From: Pseudomonas graminis
Lineage (GTDB): Bacteria > Pseudomonadota > Gammaproteobacteria > Pseudomonadales > Pseudomonadaceae
Direction of reading: 5' to 3'
DNA: 64,000 bases
Assembly (NCBI RefSeq): GCF_004364335.1
Contig: NZ_SOCR01000005.1
Span: 62,001 to 126,000 of the forward strand
Shown here piece after piece: positions 25,607-34,920 of this stretch. Position 1 is the stretch's first letter; each line of letters opens with the position of its first letter. The notes beneath the pieces were generated by a model. The model was not told the DNA's origin. It saw only the letters and a program-made list of their open reading frames with translations, and made no database searches. Position numbers and translations under genes: made by a program.

Positions 25607-26566
25607 TTACGGCAGCAGAATCACCTTGTCGGCACCGCCCTGATTCACTTCGGCGTAACGCGCCAGGCCTTCTTCCAGCGGCGACTCGATCAGCCCGGTC
25701 GGCAGCGGCAAGGTGCCATCGTCAAACTGTTTGCCGAACTGCTCCAGCATCCGCGCGCAGGCTTCCACGCCATACAGCAGCGAGTTGATCCCCACCACCG
25801 AACCGCCTTTGCGGTACAGCGCCAGCGCCGGCAATTGCACGTGGCCGTCCACCGGCGCGGCGATGATTGCGATGCGGCCGAACTGGGCCAATGCCGCCAC
25901 AGAAGCCGGTAGCCAGAAGCCCGTGGTGTCGAAGATCACATCGGCGCCGCCTGGAAAAACGGCGTTCACTTGGGCGCTGAGGTCTTCCGGTTTGTCGAGC
26001 TGGATCGTGTTGAAGCCTTGCGCTTGCAGCGCTTGCAGCTGGTCCGGTTTACGCACCGCTGCCAGCACCTGGGCGCCACGCACTTTCGCCAGTGCGATGG
26101 CGGCGCTTCCGACTGCGCCATTGGCACCGATGACCAGCAACCGGGTGCCGGCCTGCACGAGGCTGCGCTCGAGCGCGTCCCATGCCGTGGTGTACGGAAC
26201 GCCCAGACTGGCGGCCTGAGTAAAGCTCAGCGATGCAGGCTTGATCGCCACGCCTTTGGCCGGCAGCGTGATGTAGCCGGCATGGGAGCCGTCGCGGACA
26301 AAGCCGATTTCCTTGCCGGTGCCCCACACTTCTTTGCCGATCAGTTCCTGCGGGCCTTCGACGACCACGCCCGCGAAGTCACGACCCGGAATGCGTGGCA
26401 TCGTGGTGTAGGGGAAGCGACCCAGGACGTTTTTCACGTCGCTGGGGTTCAGGCCTGCTGCCTTGATCTGCACCAGAACTTCGCCGGCCGCCGGGACCGG
26501 CGTGGGCAGATCGACGACTTCCAGCGCAGCCAGGTCGCCGGTGCGGGAGAATTGCAGTGCTTTCAT
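25607..26566 (-). CDS. Zinc-type alcohol dehydrogenase / quinone oxidoreductase-like protein
   Basis: A 319-residue medium-chain dehydrogenase/reductase. N-terminal GroES-like domain with LNPSDVKNVLG and PRIPGRDFAGVVVEG, then the Rossmann domain with VIGANGAVGSAAIALAKVRGAQVLAAVR for NADPH. The zinc ligands of true alcohol dehydrogenases are missing, so it fits the zinc-independent quinone oxidoreductase group. It lies 38 bp downstream of the XapX gene and probably shares its transcript. Substrate not known. Confidence 0.88.
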   Translation of the reverse strand: MKALQFSRTGDLAALEVVDLPTPVPAAGEVLVQIKAAGLNPSDVKNVLGRFPYTTMPRIPGRDFAGVVVEGPQELIGKEVWGTGKEIGFVRDGSHAGYITLPAKGVAIKPASLSFTQAASLGVPYTTAWDALERSLVQAGTRLLVIGANGAVGSAAIALAKVRGAQVLAAVRKPDQLQALQAQGFNTIQLDKPEDLSAQVNAVFPGGADVIFDTTGFWLPASVAALAQFGRIAIIAAPVDGHVQLPALALYRKGGSVVGINSLLYGVEACARMLEQFGKQFDDGTLPLPTGLIESPLEEGLARYAEVNQGGADKVILLP

Positions 26567-26604
26567 GATGGGTTATCCAGAGTTGGGAAAGGGAGGTCAT
26601 CGGT

Positions 26605-26778
26605 TCAGGACGCCAAGTTGGAGAAGAACTGCTTGCCCACCGGCCACAGCCATTCACCGGCCTGCATGCCGAGCAGGCCAACCAGTGCGACCAGAGGCGG
26701 TGCAGGTGAACGGAAATCCAGCAGGCCATAGAGCAAACCGACGGCGATACCGATGGCGAGGGAAATGACGTAGCTCAT
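26605..26778 (-). CDS. XapX domain small membrane protein
   Basis: A 57-residue two-helix inner-membrane protein (MSYVISLAIGIAVGLLYGLL, PPLVALVGLLGMQAGEWLWP), matching the XapX/DUF1427 pattern. The start at 26778 is preferred to the longer frame because GGAGTTTG-type purines lie upstream and the family begins here. Likely cotranscribed with the dehydrogenase gene. Role unknown. Confidence 0.8.
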   Translation of the reverse strand: MSYVISLAIGIAVGLLYGLLDFRSPAPPLVALVGLLGMQAGEWLWPVGKQFFSNLAS

Positions 26779-26911
26779 GACAAACTCCGGTGCGTGGGAC
26801 GCGCGGCTCGACGGCGGCGCGACAGCGTTAAGCGATGACCAGAGTGTAAGGAGGAAGGGCAAGGGCTACCGGCCAAGTGCTTCTGAATTTCGGACAGAGT
26901 CTGCGCACACG

Positions 26912-27688
26912 TTAGCTGGCTGGATCAACGACCGGGTACTGAGAAGGCGCGATGCCCAGTTCGCGGCGGAACATGTCGCTGAAACTGCTCGGCGAATATC
27001 CCATGGAACGGGCGATGGCGTTGACCGGTACGCCCTGGATGATCTCCGCCACCGAAGTCGCCAGTTGCACCTGCCGCCGCCATTCGGCGAAGCCCATGCC
27101 GAGCACCGCCTGAAACAGCCGGGACAGCGTTCGCACACTGGCGCCGGCGTTTTCCGCGTGCTGCTCGAATGACACATCAATGGACGGCTCGATCATCACC
27201 GCCTGACAGACGCTCATCAGCCGGCGGTCGCTGTCATCGGGCATCGGCACTTTCAGCAACGAACGCCGGGCGCGTTTGAGTTCGAGCAGGGCCAGGTTTA
27301 CTACGGCGTTGTAGTAGTCCGATTCCTTGTCCTGCTCGGCCACAAGGCCGACGATCAGCTCGCGCAACAAGCGACCGACTTCCAGGACCTCAACCGTAGG
27401 GTCGAGGGTTCTGGCGAGTGCCGGGCGCAGGTAGATGTTGCGCATTTCCAGGTCCGACACGACGCGGATGCCATGGGGCACGCCGGGCGGCAACCAGACC
27501 GCGCGCTGTGGTGGCACGACCAGCGCTTCGTTGGGCGTCTCGACCCACATCACGCCCGACATCGCATACAGCACCTGCCCCCATTCATGCTCGTGGGGCT
27601 CGATGTACAGCCCGCGCGGATACGTCCGTGACAAAGGCTGCACGGGGACGGCGGTATTGGAAAGGTCAGGTGGCGCGGCGATTGCCAT
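26912..27688 (-). CDS. AraC-family transcriptional regulator
   Basis: A 258-residue regulator. The N-terminal cupin sensor is seen in YIEPHEHEWGQVLYAMSGVMWVETPNEALVVPPQRAVWLPPGVPH. The C-terminal pair of helix-turn-helix units is ASVRTLSRLFQAVLGMGFAEWRRQVQLA and VNAIARSMGYSPSSFSDMFRRELGIAPSQY. ATG 27688 is chosen because residues upstream are REP-like, low-complexity translation. It is transcribed toward the XapX and dehydrogenase genes 134 bp on and may control them. Inducer unknown. Confidence 0.88.
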   Translation of the reverse strand: MAIAAPPDLSNTAVPVQPLSRTYPRGLYIEPHEHEWGQVLYAMSGVMWVETPNEALVVPPQRAVWLPPGVPHGIRVVSDLEMRNIYLRPALARTLDPTVEVLEVGRLLRELIVGLVAEQDKESDYYNAVVNLALLELKRARRSLLKVPMPDDSDRRLMSVCQAVMIEPSIDVSFEQHAENAGASVRTLSRLFQAVLGMGFAEWRRQVQLATSVAEIIQGVPVNAIARSMGYSPSSFSDMFRRELGIAPSQYPVVDPAS

Positions 27689-27798
27689 GGTGAAACCGGT
27701 GGGAGTGGGGATACGGCGATGGTAGCGGGAGAGCGGGCGGGATCGCCAGTGCAGTGGATCATGGACCGTTTCTGTGGATGGTGAGGCTGGCGAAGTCC

Positions 27799-28477
27799 GT
27801 AGGAGCCGGCTTGCTGGCGAAGGCGGTGGGTCAGCGACGGCGCGTTGTCTTCGCCGACGCATTCGCGGGCAAGCGCGCTCCTACAGTGGGTAGGCGTCAA
27901 ACCTTACGTATGGGTTGTGTGCAAATCCGCAGGAGCCGGCTTTCTGGCGAAGGCGGTGGGTCAGCGACGGCGCGTTGTCTGAGCCGACGCATTCGCGGGC
28001 AAGCGCGCTCCTACAGTGAGTCGGCGTCAAACCCGACGTCTGGGTTGTGTGCAAATCCGTAGGAGCCGGCTTGCTGGCGAACGCGGTGGGTCAGCGACGG
28101 CGTGTTGTCTGAGCCGACGCGTTCGCGGGCAAGCGCGCTCCTACAGTGGGTCGGCGTCAAACCTTACGTATGGGTTGTGTGCAAATCCGCAGGAGCCGGC
28201 TTTCTGGCGAAGGCGGTGGGTCAGCGACAGCCGCGTTGTCTGAGCCGACGCATTCGCGGGCAAGCGCGCTCCTACAGTGGGTCGGCGTCAAACCTTACGT
28301 CTGGGTTGTGTGCAAATCCGCAGGAGCCGACTTTCTGGCGAAGGCGGTGGGGCGGCGTCAAACCTCACGTCTGGCTTGTGCGCAAATCCGTAGGAGCCGG
28401 CTTGCTGGCGAATGCATTTGTTCAGCCACCGTAGTGGTGAATGACGTGAACGGTTCGCCAGCAAGCCGGCTCCTACA
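27799..28477. repeat. Tandem array of paired REPs, 130-bp period
   Basis: Units start with G(T/C)AGGAGCCGGCTT(G/T)CTGG at 27799, 27929, 28059, 28189, 28320 and 28390. Each of the first four unit bodies carries a GCTTGCTGG-type REP, a spacer, then an inverted GGGCAAGCGCGCTCCTAC-type REP, then a linker ending TGTGCAAATCCG. Spacing is 130, 130, 130, 131 and then 70 because the fifth unit has lost its second half. The array ends in an inverted TTCGCCAGCAAGCCGGCTCC copy. It lies between the AraC gene and the oprD-like gene. Confidence 0.9.
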
Positions 28478-28504
28478 GATCCATTTCAGCCAGCAGGCTT
28501 CACC

Positions 28505-29773
28505 TCAAAATACGTTGATCGGGTAATCGACGAAGATCCGCGTTTCGTTACCGCCAACGTTGTACTGGTCCACATCGTTGGAGACGCGCAGGAACGAGTT
28601 ACGCAGGCGCACCGAGAGGTCTTTGACCGGGCCGCTCTGGACCACGTAGGTCAACTGGCTGAACAGTTCGCGCTCTTCGCCACGCCCACGACCGCTGCCG
28701 TCGTCGATGTTGTCGCCGCGCACGTAGGCCACGCGATAGCTCAGGCCCGGGGTCACGACGGTGGCCAGGTTCACGCCGTAGCCCAACTGCCACGAACGTT
28801 CGTCCTTGCCGTTGAAGTCCGACCAGTAGGAGTTCGCCAGGTAGATGGTGTTGCCGCCATCGCCGGTGCCGCCTGCGTTGCGGTAGCCGCCGTAGGTGTA
28901 ACCGGTCTCGCCGGTGCTGCGCTGATGTGCGAGGGTGAACGAGTGGATGCCGACCGCCCAGGTCGCCGCCAGGCTCCAGATCTTGTTGTCGCGGGCGTCG
29001 TCGACGGCGAAGTCCTTGTCCAGCTTGGTCTTGTAGCCGTTGAAGTCGAAGGTCAGAGACTGATCTTTCGGCATCGCCCAGACGTAGTTCAGGTTCACGT
29101 ACTGCTTCTTCAGCACGTCCTCGTCGTCGGAGGCGTAAAACGCGGCGCTGAGGGCCTCGGTGAATTTGTAGCTGCCGCCGTACACGTTGATGCTTTTCAG
29201 ATCACCGCTGTCGCGGCCTTCGGCGCTCTTGCGGGTTTCGGCGGTGAAGCGGCCGGCCACCAGCGTGAGGCCCTTGATCTCTTTGGAGGTGATCATGGTG
29301 CCGGTGTAGGACTCAGGCAGCAGGCGCGAGCCGTCGTAGGTCAGCACTGGCAGCTCGGGCATCATGTCGCCGTACTTCAGTTCGGTATTGGACACCCGGA
29401 ATTTGACCGCACCGCCAAAACGCGACAGGTCATCCGCCGCATTGCCGCTGTCGCCCTGCTTGAAGAAGTCGATACCGCCTGCGCCGCTCTTGCCCTTGCC
29501 ACCGTCCAGACGCGCGGCGTACAGACCGAAGGCGTCAACGCCCACGCCCACCAGGCCTTGGGTGAAACCGGATGTGTAGCCGGCCATGAAGGCCTGACCC
29601 CATTCCGAGCGGTCCTGCGGTCCGTTTTTATAATCGCGATTGATGTAGGCGTTGCGCAGGTTGATCTTCAGGCTGCTGTCTTCGACGAAGCCTTTGGAAT
29701 CTGCCTGACCGTCTGCCATGGCGTGAGTGGCGGCGAAGATGCCCAGAGCGAGCAGGCCGATACGCTGTTTCAT
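28505..29773 (-). CDS. OprD-family outer-membrane porin
   Basis: A 422-residue substrate-specific porin with signal peptide MKQRIGLLALGIFAATHAMA. The family start is clear (GFVEDSSLKINLRNAYINRDYKNG, SEWGQAFMAGYTSGFTQG), as are the beta-barrel segments and the C-terminal FVDYPINVF ending in the aromatic residue recognised by BamA. OprD members take up amino acids, peptides or aromatic acids; the ligand cannot be read. It is isolated, with the REP array downstream. Confidence 0.92.
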   Translation of the reverse strand: MKQRIGLLALGIFAATHAMADGQADSKGFVEDSSLKINLRNAYINRDYKNGPQDRSEWGQAFMAGYTSGFTQGLVGVGVDAFGLYAARLDGGKGKSGAGGIDFFKQGDSGNAADDLSRFGGAVKFRVSNTELKYGDMMPELPVLTYDGSRLLPESYTGTMITSKEIKGLTLVAGRFTAETRKSAEGRDSGDLKSINVYGGSYKFTEALSAAFYASDDEDVLKKQYVNLNYVWAMPKDQSLTFDFNGYKTKLDKDFAVDDARDNKIWSLAATWAVGIHSFTLAHQRSTGETGYTYGGYRNAGGTGDGGNTIYLANSYWSDFNGKDERSWQLGYGVNLATVVTPGLSYRVAYVRGDNIDDGSGRGRGEERELFSQLTYVVQSGPVKDLSVRLRNSFLRVSNDVDQYNVGGNETRIFVDYPINVF

Positions 29774-30016
29774 CTTGTTGTCCTTGTGAGCGGATTAATC
29801 GCGCGCTGTGGCAAATGCCCCGGGTGGGCAGCTGCGTCTTCCGGGACTGGAGGAGTTCCGAAAGCCCGCACGAAATCATCGCAGTGGACTACTGATGCAC
29901 GTACATGGCGCTAGGCCACAGGCGGTGGAGGCGCGAATGCTAGCCCCCGTCTATCGAGGGTGTCAATTTGATGGGGGTCAAACGGAGGCTCTGCAATGCC
30001 TGTTGCCGTACCTTCG

Positions 30017-30247
30017 TCAGCTGTGAAGCACGCCCAGCAGCGCTTCGATCTCCGCGTCGTTGATCAGTCCGCTGGGATAACGCTTCGACAGCATCTTGCG
30101 AAAATCACCACGTTGTTTCAGCGCATGCTCGTCGTGCATGGGCACCATCGGGATCCGGGTCGTCCGTAACCAGTCCGCCATCATCTGCCGTGCTTCACTG
30201 CTCGCAGAAAAACCTCGAGTCACTCGCAACTCATGACCTGCGTTCAT
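30017..30247 (-). CDS. Hypothetical small protein
   Basis: A 76-residue soluble basic protein with an AGAGG ribosome site about 10 bases before ATG 30247. The C-terminus (FRKMLSKRYPSGLINDAEIEALLGVLHS) looks helical. I do not recognise the family. The good ribosome site and normal composition support it being real. Confidence 0.55.
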   Translation of the reverse strand: MNAGHELRVTRGFSASSEARQMMADWLRTTRIPMVPMHDEHALKQRGDFRKMLSKRYPSGLINDAEIEALLGVLHS

Positions 30248-30376
30248 AAGGACAACCTCTTATGTCGTGGACTGCGAAATCTACGGAGCTTTTGTTACAG
30301 ATGGACGACCCGGCAAGCGCATTACACGCCTCTGGGATCCTATCTTCATCTGGCCGACCGGAAACCGTCCGCCCAT

Positions 30377-30402
30377 AAAAAAGCCCATCGTCTGATGGGC
30401 TT
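30377..30402 (-). terminator. Terminator of the agmatine deiminase transcript
   Basis: AAGCCCATC (30381-30389) pairs with GATGGGCTT (30394-30402), with an A run on the left that reads as U run on the minus strand, 25 bp after the aguA stop. Confidence 0.8.
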
Positions 30403-30426
30403 GATAACAGCAAGAAGCGAACCAAC

Positions 30427-31533
30427 TCAGCCGCGATGAGGTGCCGGCTGCTGCTGCGTCAGGCAGTGAATGTTGCCTCCACCCAGCAGCATTTCGCGGC
30501 CCGGGACCATGACCACCTCGTGTTCAGGGAACAACTGCTGGAGGATTTTGCGGGCCGTGTCATCCATCGGATCGTCGAAACACGGAGCAATGATGCCGCC
30601 ATTGACGATCAGAAAGTTTACGTACGAACCGGCCAGGCGCACCGATGGGTTGCGCTCCTGACTGCCATGCACCTGATCCACGCCGGCGCACTCTTCTTCA
30701 GTCGCAAACAGCGGGCCGGGGATCGGCATCTTGTGCACGACGAACGGACGTCCCTTGGCGTCGCGGGCATTTTCCAGCACCGCCATGGCCGCCTGGCAAC
30801 GCGGGAAATTGGGGTCTTTCGGATCATCTGTCCAGGCGAGTAACACTTCGCCGGGGCGTACGTAGCAGCAGAAGTTATCCACATGCCCGTCGGTCTCGTC
30901 GTTGTACAAACCATCCGGCAGCCAGATTATTTTCTCGACCGACAGGTGATCGCGCAGCACGGCTTCGATGTCTTCGCGGGACAGGTGCGGGTTGCGGTTG
31001 CGATTGAGCAGGCATTCTTCGGTGGTGATCAGCGTGCCCTCGCCATCGACGTGGATCGAGCCGCCTTCCAGCACAAACCCTTCGGTGACATAGCGCGGGC
31101 AGCGCTCGATTTCCAGCACTTTGCTGGCGACCTGTTCATCCAGGTTCCACGGCGCGTACAGCCCGCCGTCAAAACCGCCCCAGGCATTGAAGCCCCAATT
31201 GACACCACGGACCTCGCCCGCGTCGTTGATGACGAAGGTCGGACCGGAGTCGCGCACCCAGGCATCGTTGCTGCTGAGCTCGACGACACGAATGTTGGGC
31301 ACGTTCAGTCGTGCACGGGCGTTGTCGTACTGTGCAGCCGAGACGCCAACAGTGACAGGCTCAAAACGGGCGATGGCCTTGGCCACGGCGACGTGATCGT
31401 TTTGCACCGGCTTGCCACCCAGACGCCAGTTGTCAGGGCGCTCGGGCCAGATCATCCAGGTTTGCGTCTGTGGTGCCCACTCGGCGGGCATGTAGAAGCC
31501 ATCGGCGCGGGGGGTGCTGTTGAGAGTGGTCAC
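30427..31533 (-). CDS. aguA: Agmatine deiminase
   Basis: Cytoplasmic enzyme hydrolysing agmatine to N-carbamoylputrescine and ammonia, the first step of the agmatine route to putrescine. Its 368 residues match the family length. Key motifs are the substrate-site [12 protein letters not shown], the histidine in [12 protein letters not shown] and the catalytic cysteine C357 in [13 protein letters not shown]. The partner gene aguB is not in this window. It follows the kinase-aminotransferase gene in the same direction after 171 bp, suggesting related amine metabolism. Confidence 0.96.
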   Translation of the reverse strand: MTTLNSTPRADGFYMPAEWAPQTQTWMIWPERPDNWRLGGKPVQNDHVAVAKAIARFEPVTVGVSAAQYDNARARLNVPNIRVVELSSNDAWVRDSGPTFVINDAGEVRGVNWGFNAWGGFDGGLYAPWNLDEQVASKVLEIERCPRYVTEGFVLEGGSIHVDGEGTLITTEECLLNRNRNPHLSREDIEAVLRDHLSVEKIIWLPDGLYNDETDGHVDNFCCYVRPGEVLLAWTDDPKDPNFPRCQAAMAVLENARDAKGRPFVVHKMPIPGPLFATEEECAGVDQVHGSQERNPSVRLAGSYVNFLIVNGGIIAPCFDDPMDDTARKILQQLFPEHEVVMVPGREMLLGGGNIHCLTQQQPAPHRG

Positions 31534-31704
31534 AGTAATCAGAGCTCCATGAAACGACGAAGGCGTCTACGGCAAAGGAAGACAGACGTTATAGACGATA
31601 AAAATCGGATTTAAAAACATTAACGGAGCAAAGGTCGGATATTCGGACGGCTAATGCCGATATATATCGGAGTAAAGGTCAGTTCGCGACGGACAAGAAC
31701 CCGC

Positions 31705-34623
31705 TCAACCCTCCAGCTCATTCAGCACCTTCGACACGTTATCGACAAAGAAGTCCACGCTTCGACGGCTGGTCACCATGGGCGGTTTGATCTTGAGAAT
31801 ATTCAGATAATCCCCTGTAGGTTGCATGAAGATCCCCCGCTCACGGAGACGATCACACAAGTAGGTCGTTTCCTCGGTTGCAGGCTCCAGCGTCTCTCGG
31901 TCGCGAACCAGCTCAAGCCCCAGATAGAACCCCGAACCATGAACGGCGCCGGCCAGCGGATGTTTGTCGATCAGCGCTAGCAGGCGCTCCTTGAAATAGC
32001 CGCCCACCACGCGGGCGTTTTCCCACAGCTTTTCTTCTTCCATGACGTCGAGCACCGCCATGCCGATGCGGCAACTCACCGGGCTGCCGCCTGACGACGA
32101 GAAGAAATAGCCTTCAGCCTCCAGCGCTTCGGCGATCTCGCGACGGGTGATGACGGCGCCGAGGGGATGACCGTTGCCCATGCCCTTGGCCATGGTGATG
32201 ATATCGGGCACCACGCCCTGCTCTTCAAAGCCCCAGAAGTGATGACCGAGACGGCCGTAACCCACCTGCACTTCGTCAGCGATGCACACGCCGCCCTGGG
32301 CGCGGACTTTGTCGTACACCTGCTGCAAGTAACCCGGCGGCAGCGAGATTCCGCCGGCGTTGCCGTATACCGGTTCGCAAATGAAGCCCGCCACCTGCCG
32401 ACCTTGCTCCTTTAGCGCGGTCAAGTGCGCGTCTACGCTGCGCAGGTAGAGCGGCGTGCTGTCCGCGCCACGAAACTCGCCACGATAGGTATTGGGCGCG
32501 ACCACGGGATGCACCCAGTCCGGTCGCGTGCTCAGTGCTTGCGGGTTGTCGGCGATGGATGTCGAGATGGCATCGGTCGCCACCGACCAGCCGTGATAGG
32601 CCTCCAGCACGCTCAAGACATCGCGCCCGCCGCTGTAGGCCCAGGCCAGACGAATCGCCAGATCATTCGCCTCGGTGCCGCTGTTCACCAGAAACACCCG
32701 ATCCATCCCGGCAGGCGCCAACTTCAGCAGCCGCTCGGAAAACTCGGCGATTGCCGCGTAATGAAAGCGTGAATTGGTGTTGAGCAGCGACCACTGCCGC
32801 GCGGCAACCTGGGCCATGCGCGGATGACCATGACCGAGCACTGCGACGTTGTTGAGCATGTCCAGATAAGAACGGCCCTGCAGGTCGATCAGGTGGTTGC
32901 GCCAGCCGCGCTCGATGTGCGGCGGGTCCTGATAATAATGCTTTTGCGAACGGGCGAAGCTCGCGTCGCGACGGGCGAGCAACGCGGCAGAATCGGCCAG
33001 CACGGGCGCATCGCAATCGAAACCCAGCAGCCCTTTGGGGGACGGACACAGCGCACGCCACGCAGAAGCTCGCGAAGGCGTGGTAAACAGCGGCGGGCTC
33101 ACGTCCGGTTCCGAGCACAGCTGCACGATCAACGCACCGCCGCCCTGCCCGATCACGTCGCCCGCGCCGAACTCAACGCCTGAGTCGAAATCAGAACGCA
33201 CGCCCCACAGGCGTAGACTCACTTCGGCGCCCACCAGCTGCAACGCGCCATCGGCGGTGTGACGCAGGCTCCCGGCAAATGGCGCATGAACAGCGGTGCC
33301 GTGGGGGATCTGCAATTCGGTATGCAGCGCGAAGGTGTCCGGCTCTTTCGCGCTGTCCGGCAGCGTGCGGGACAGCCGGTATTCGCCATAGCGACTGGCG
33401 CTCAGCCCGTGGCGTTGGGCCGCGTCTTTCAGCAGTTGTTCATCAATGCCGTTTTGTTCCCAGTTGCCCGCTACGAAATGCTCGCTGAGCGCACCCAGAT
33501 CGACGAGGGTAAAACTCTGCCCGCTCAAGCTCGGTAACAGCAGCGAAAACGGCTCGGCCTCTTCGTCCGCTTCCCATTCACCCACCGCGTCAACAATCGC
33601 TGCCTCCATCAGCGCAATCGGCACGGAGGTAGCGACATCGAAGATGTTCCACTCGCTGGCCAGATTGGCCTGGATATAACGGTTGTCCGGCTCGATGCTC
33701 GCCTGTTGCTCGCTGCTCAAGACCAGCACGGCCGAGCGCGCAAGGATCAACGGCCACAGCGCCAGCAGTTCCTCGCTCTGGAGCGGGTTGATTTGGTGGT
33801 AAGCCTGAATGGCGGGCAGGATGAAGAACGGATCGCCGTCGGCGTGGTGCAGCAGCGCGGCGCAGGTCACCGAGAGATCGGCGATCCGCCACGTGCGCAC
33901 CAGATCACCAAAGTCGATCAACCCTTGAAGCTGCCACTGGCAATGAGCGTCTCGGGCCCAGACCACGTTGTACTCGGTGATGTCCATGTGAATGGCCTGG
34001 ACCGGCAGCGACGCCACCAGCGGCAGCAAATAGGCCTGAGCCTGCTCGGCAGCCTCGGCGATGCACGCGCGCTTGTCGGCATCCGCGATGACCGGGAGCA
34101 AGTGCTCGACCAACGTGAAGGCGTGGCGCGGGTCCCACTGCAGCACACGGTCCAGACCTGGGTGGTCGAACCCGGCCAGCGCTGCATCGACTCGGGCACA
34201 AAGCTGCGCCAATCCGGTCACGATGTGCCGGTTCAGATGCGCCACATGGGCCAGTGATTGCCCGTCGATAAATTCCAGAACGCGCAGGTGTACAGCGTTG
34301 CCTTTGTGCTCGACGGACAGCAAGCCCTCACCCTTCAGCGCCGGCATTACTGCCGGCACGCGCACCTGCGGCTCCCTGCTCAGATGCCGCAGCGCTGCGT
34401 GTTGCGCGGCAAGCTCGGTGGCTGAATAAGCGCCGTGGCAGATCTTCAGTACGAACCGTCGCCCGTCAGCGCAGTCCAGCAGGAAGTTTCGGTCCTGATG
34501 GCTGCCCAACTCCTTCAACGTCCCCGACAACCCGTAATGCGTCGCCAGCCATTCGGCGGCCTGCGCGGCGTCGACGTCCGGGCATGGCAGGCTGGAGCGG
34601 CGAATCAAGGTGTCGAGCGACAT
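31705..34623 (-). CDS. APH kinase-like / M23-like / class III aminotransferase fusion
   Basis: A 972-residue three-part protein. Residues about 20-350 are an aminoglycoside-phosphotransferase fold with the catalytic HMDITEYNVVW and the metal-binding LIDFGDL. Residues about 420-520 resemble an M23/lipoyl-like beta barrel (IPHGTAVHAPFAGSL, FGAGDVIGQGGG). The C-terminal 430 residues are a PLP class III aminotransferase fold with NSGTEANDLAIRLA, CIADEVQVGYGR and the PLP lysine near K813 (TMAKGMGNGHPLGAV). The nearest characterised relatives are phospho-lyases (ethanolamine-phosphate, phosphohydroxylysine) paired with a kinase, so phosphorylation followed by elimination in one chain is likely. Start at ATG 34623 follows the family start better than the longer frame. 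Confidence 0.85.
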   Translation of the reverse strand: MSLDTLIRRSSLPCPDVDAAQAAEWLATHYGLSGTLKELGSHQDRNFLLDCADGRRFVLKICHGAYSATELAAQHAALRHLSREPQVRVPAVMPALKGEGLLSVEHKGNAVHLRVLEFIDGQSLAHVAHLNRHIVTGLAQLCARVDAALAGFDHPGLDRVLQWDPRHAFTLVEHLLPVIADADKRACIAEAAEQAQAYLLPLVASLPVQAIHMDITEYNVVWARDAHCQWQLQGLIDFGDLVRTWRIADLSVTCAALLHHADGDPFFILPAIQAYHQINPLQSEELLALWPLILARSAVLVLSSEQQASIEPDNRYIQANLASEWNIFDVATSVPIALMEAAIVDAVGEWEADEEAEPFSLLLPSLSGQSFTLVDLGALSEHFVAGNWEQNGIDEQLLKDAAQRHGLSASRYGEYRLSRTLPDSAKEPDTFALHTELQIPHGTAVHAPFAGSLRHTADGALQLVGAEVSLRLWGVRSDFDSGVEFGAGDVIGQGGGALIVQLCSEPDVSPPLFTTPSRASAWRALCPSPKGLLGFDCDAPVLADSAALLARRDASFARSQKHYYQDPPHIERGWRNHLIDLQGRSYLDMLNNVAVLGHGHPRMAQVAARQWSLLNTNSRFHYAAIAEFSERLLKLAPAGMDRVFLVNSGTEANDLAIRLAWAYSGGRDVLSVLEAYHGWSVATDAISTSIADNPQALSTRPDWVHPVVAPNTYRGEFRGADSTPLYLRSVDAHLTALKEQGRQVAGFICEPVYGNAGGISLPPGYLQQVYDKVRAQGGVCIADEVQVGYGRLGHHFWGFEEQGVVPDIITMAKGMGNGHPLGAVITRREIAEALEAEGYFFSSSGGSPVSCRIGMAVLDVMEEEKLWENARVVGGYFKERLLALIDKHPLAGAVHGSGFYLGLELVRDRETLEPATEETTYLCDRLRERGIFMQPTGDYLNILKIKPPMVTSRRSVDFFVDNVSKVLNELEG

Positions 34624-34920
34624 GGAGAAAGTCCTGAGGGATAGAGGTGCGCAAACAATATCGCCAGTTGCGCGACCGTTAATCAACCCCGCGCCAATTG
34701 CCTATGCGGAAATGCGTTGAAAGACCGATAGATAGGGCAGGCGTTAAGTCCGTGAAACACCCGCGGCGGTTTTATGGCGCTAATTGCGATGGGCCATCAA
34801 TTAATATCATCGCTCGCTGGTGGATTGCTTCTTGCGCCGGTAACCAAGGCCCCACAAGCTATGCTCCATCGTCCTGCCTCTTTATCGTCCTACGTCTTTT
34901 CCAGGGAAGAAGGTTTATCC

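Noticed and set aside
27799..28477. CRISPR array
   Set aside because: Units are 130 bp with two internal palindromes, spacers are conserved rather than unique, and no cas gene is present.
27754..28526. Overlapping open frames with repeated SRLSGEGGGSATA-type peptides
   Set aside because: These are translations of the 130-bp REP array, not genes.
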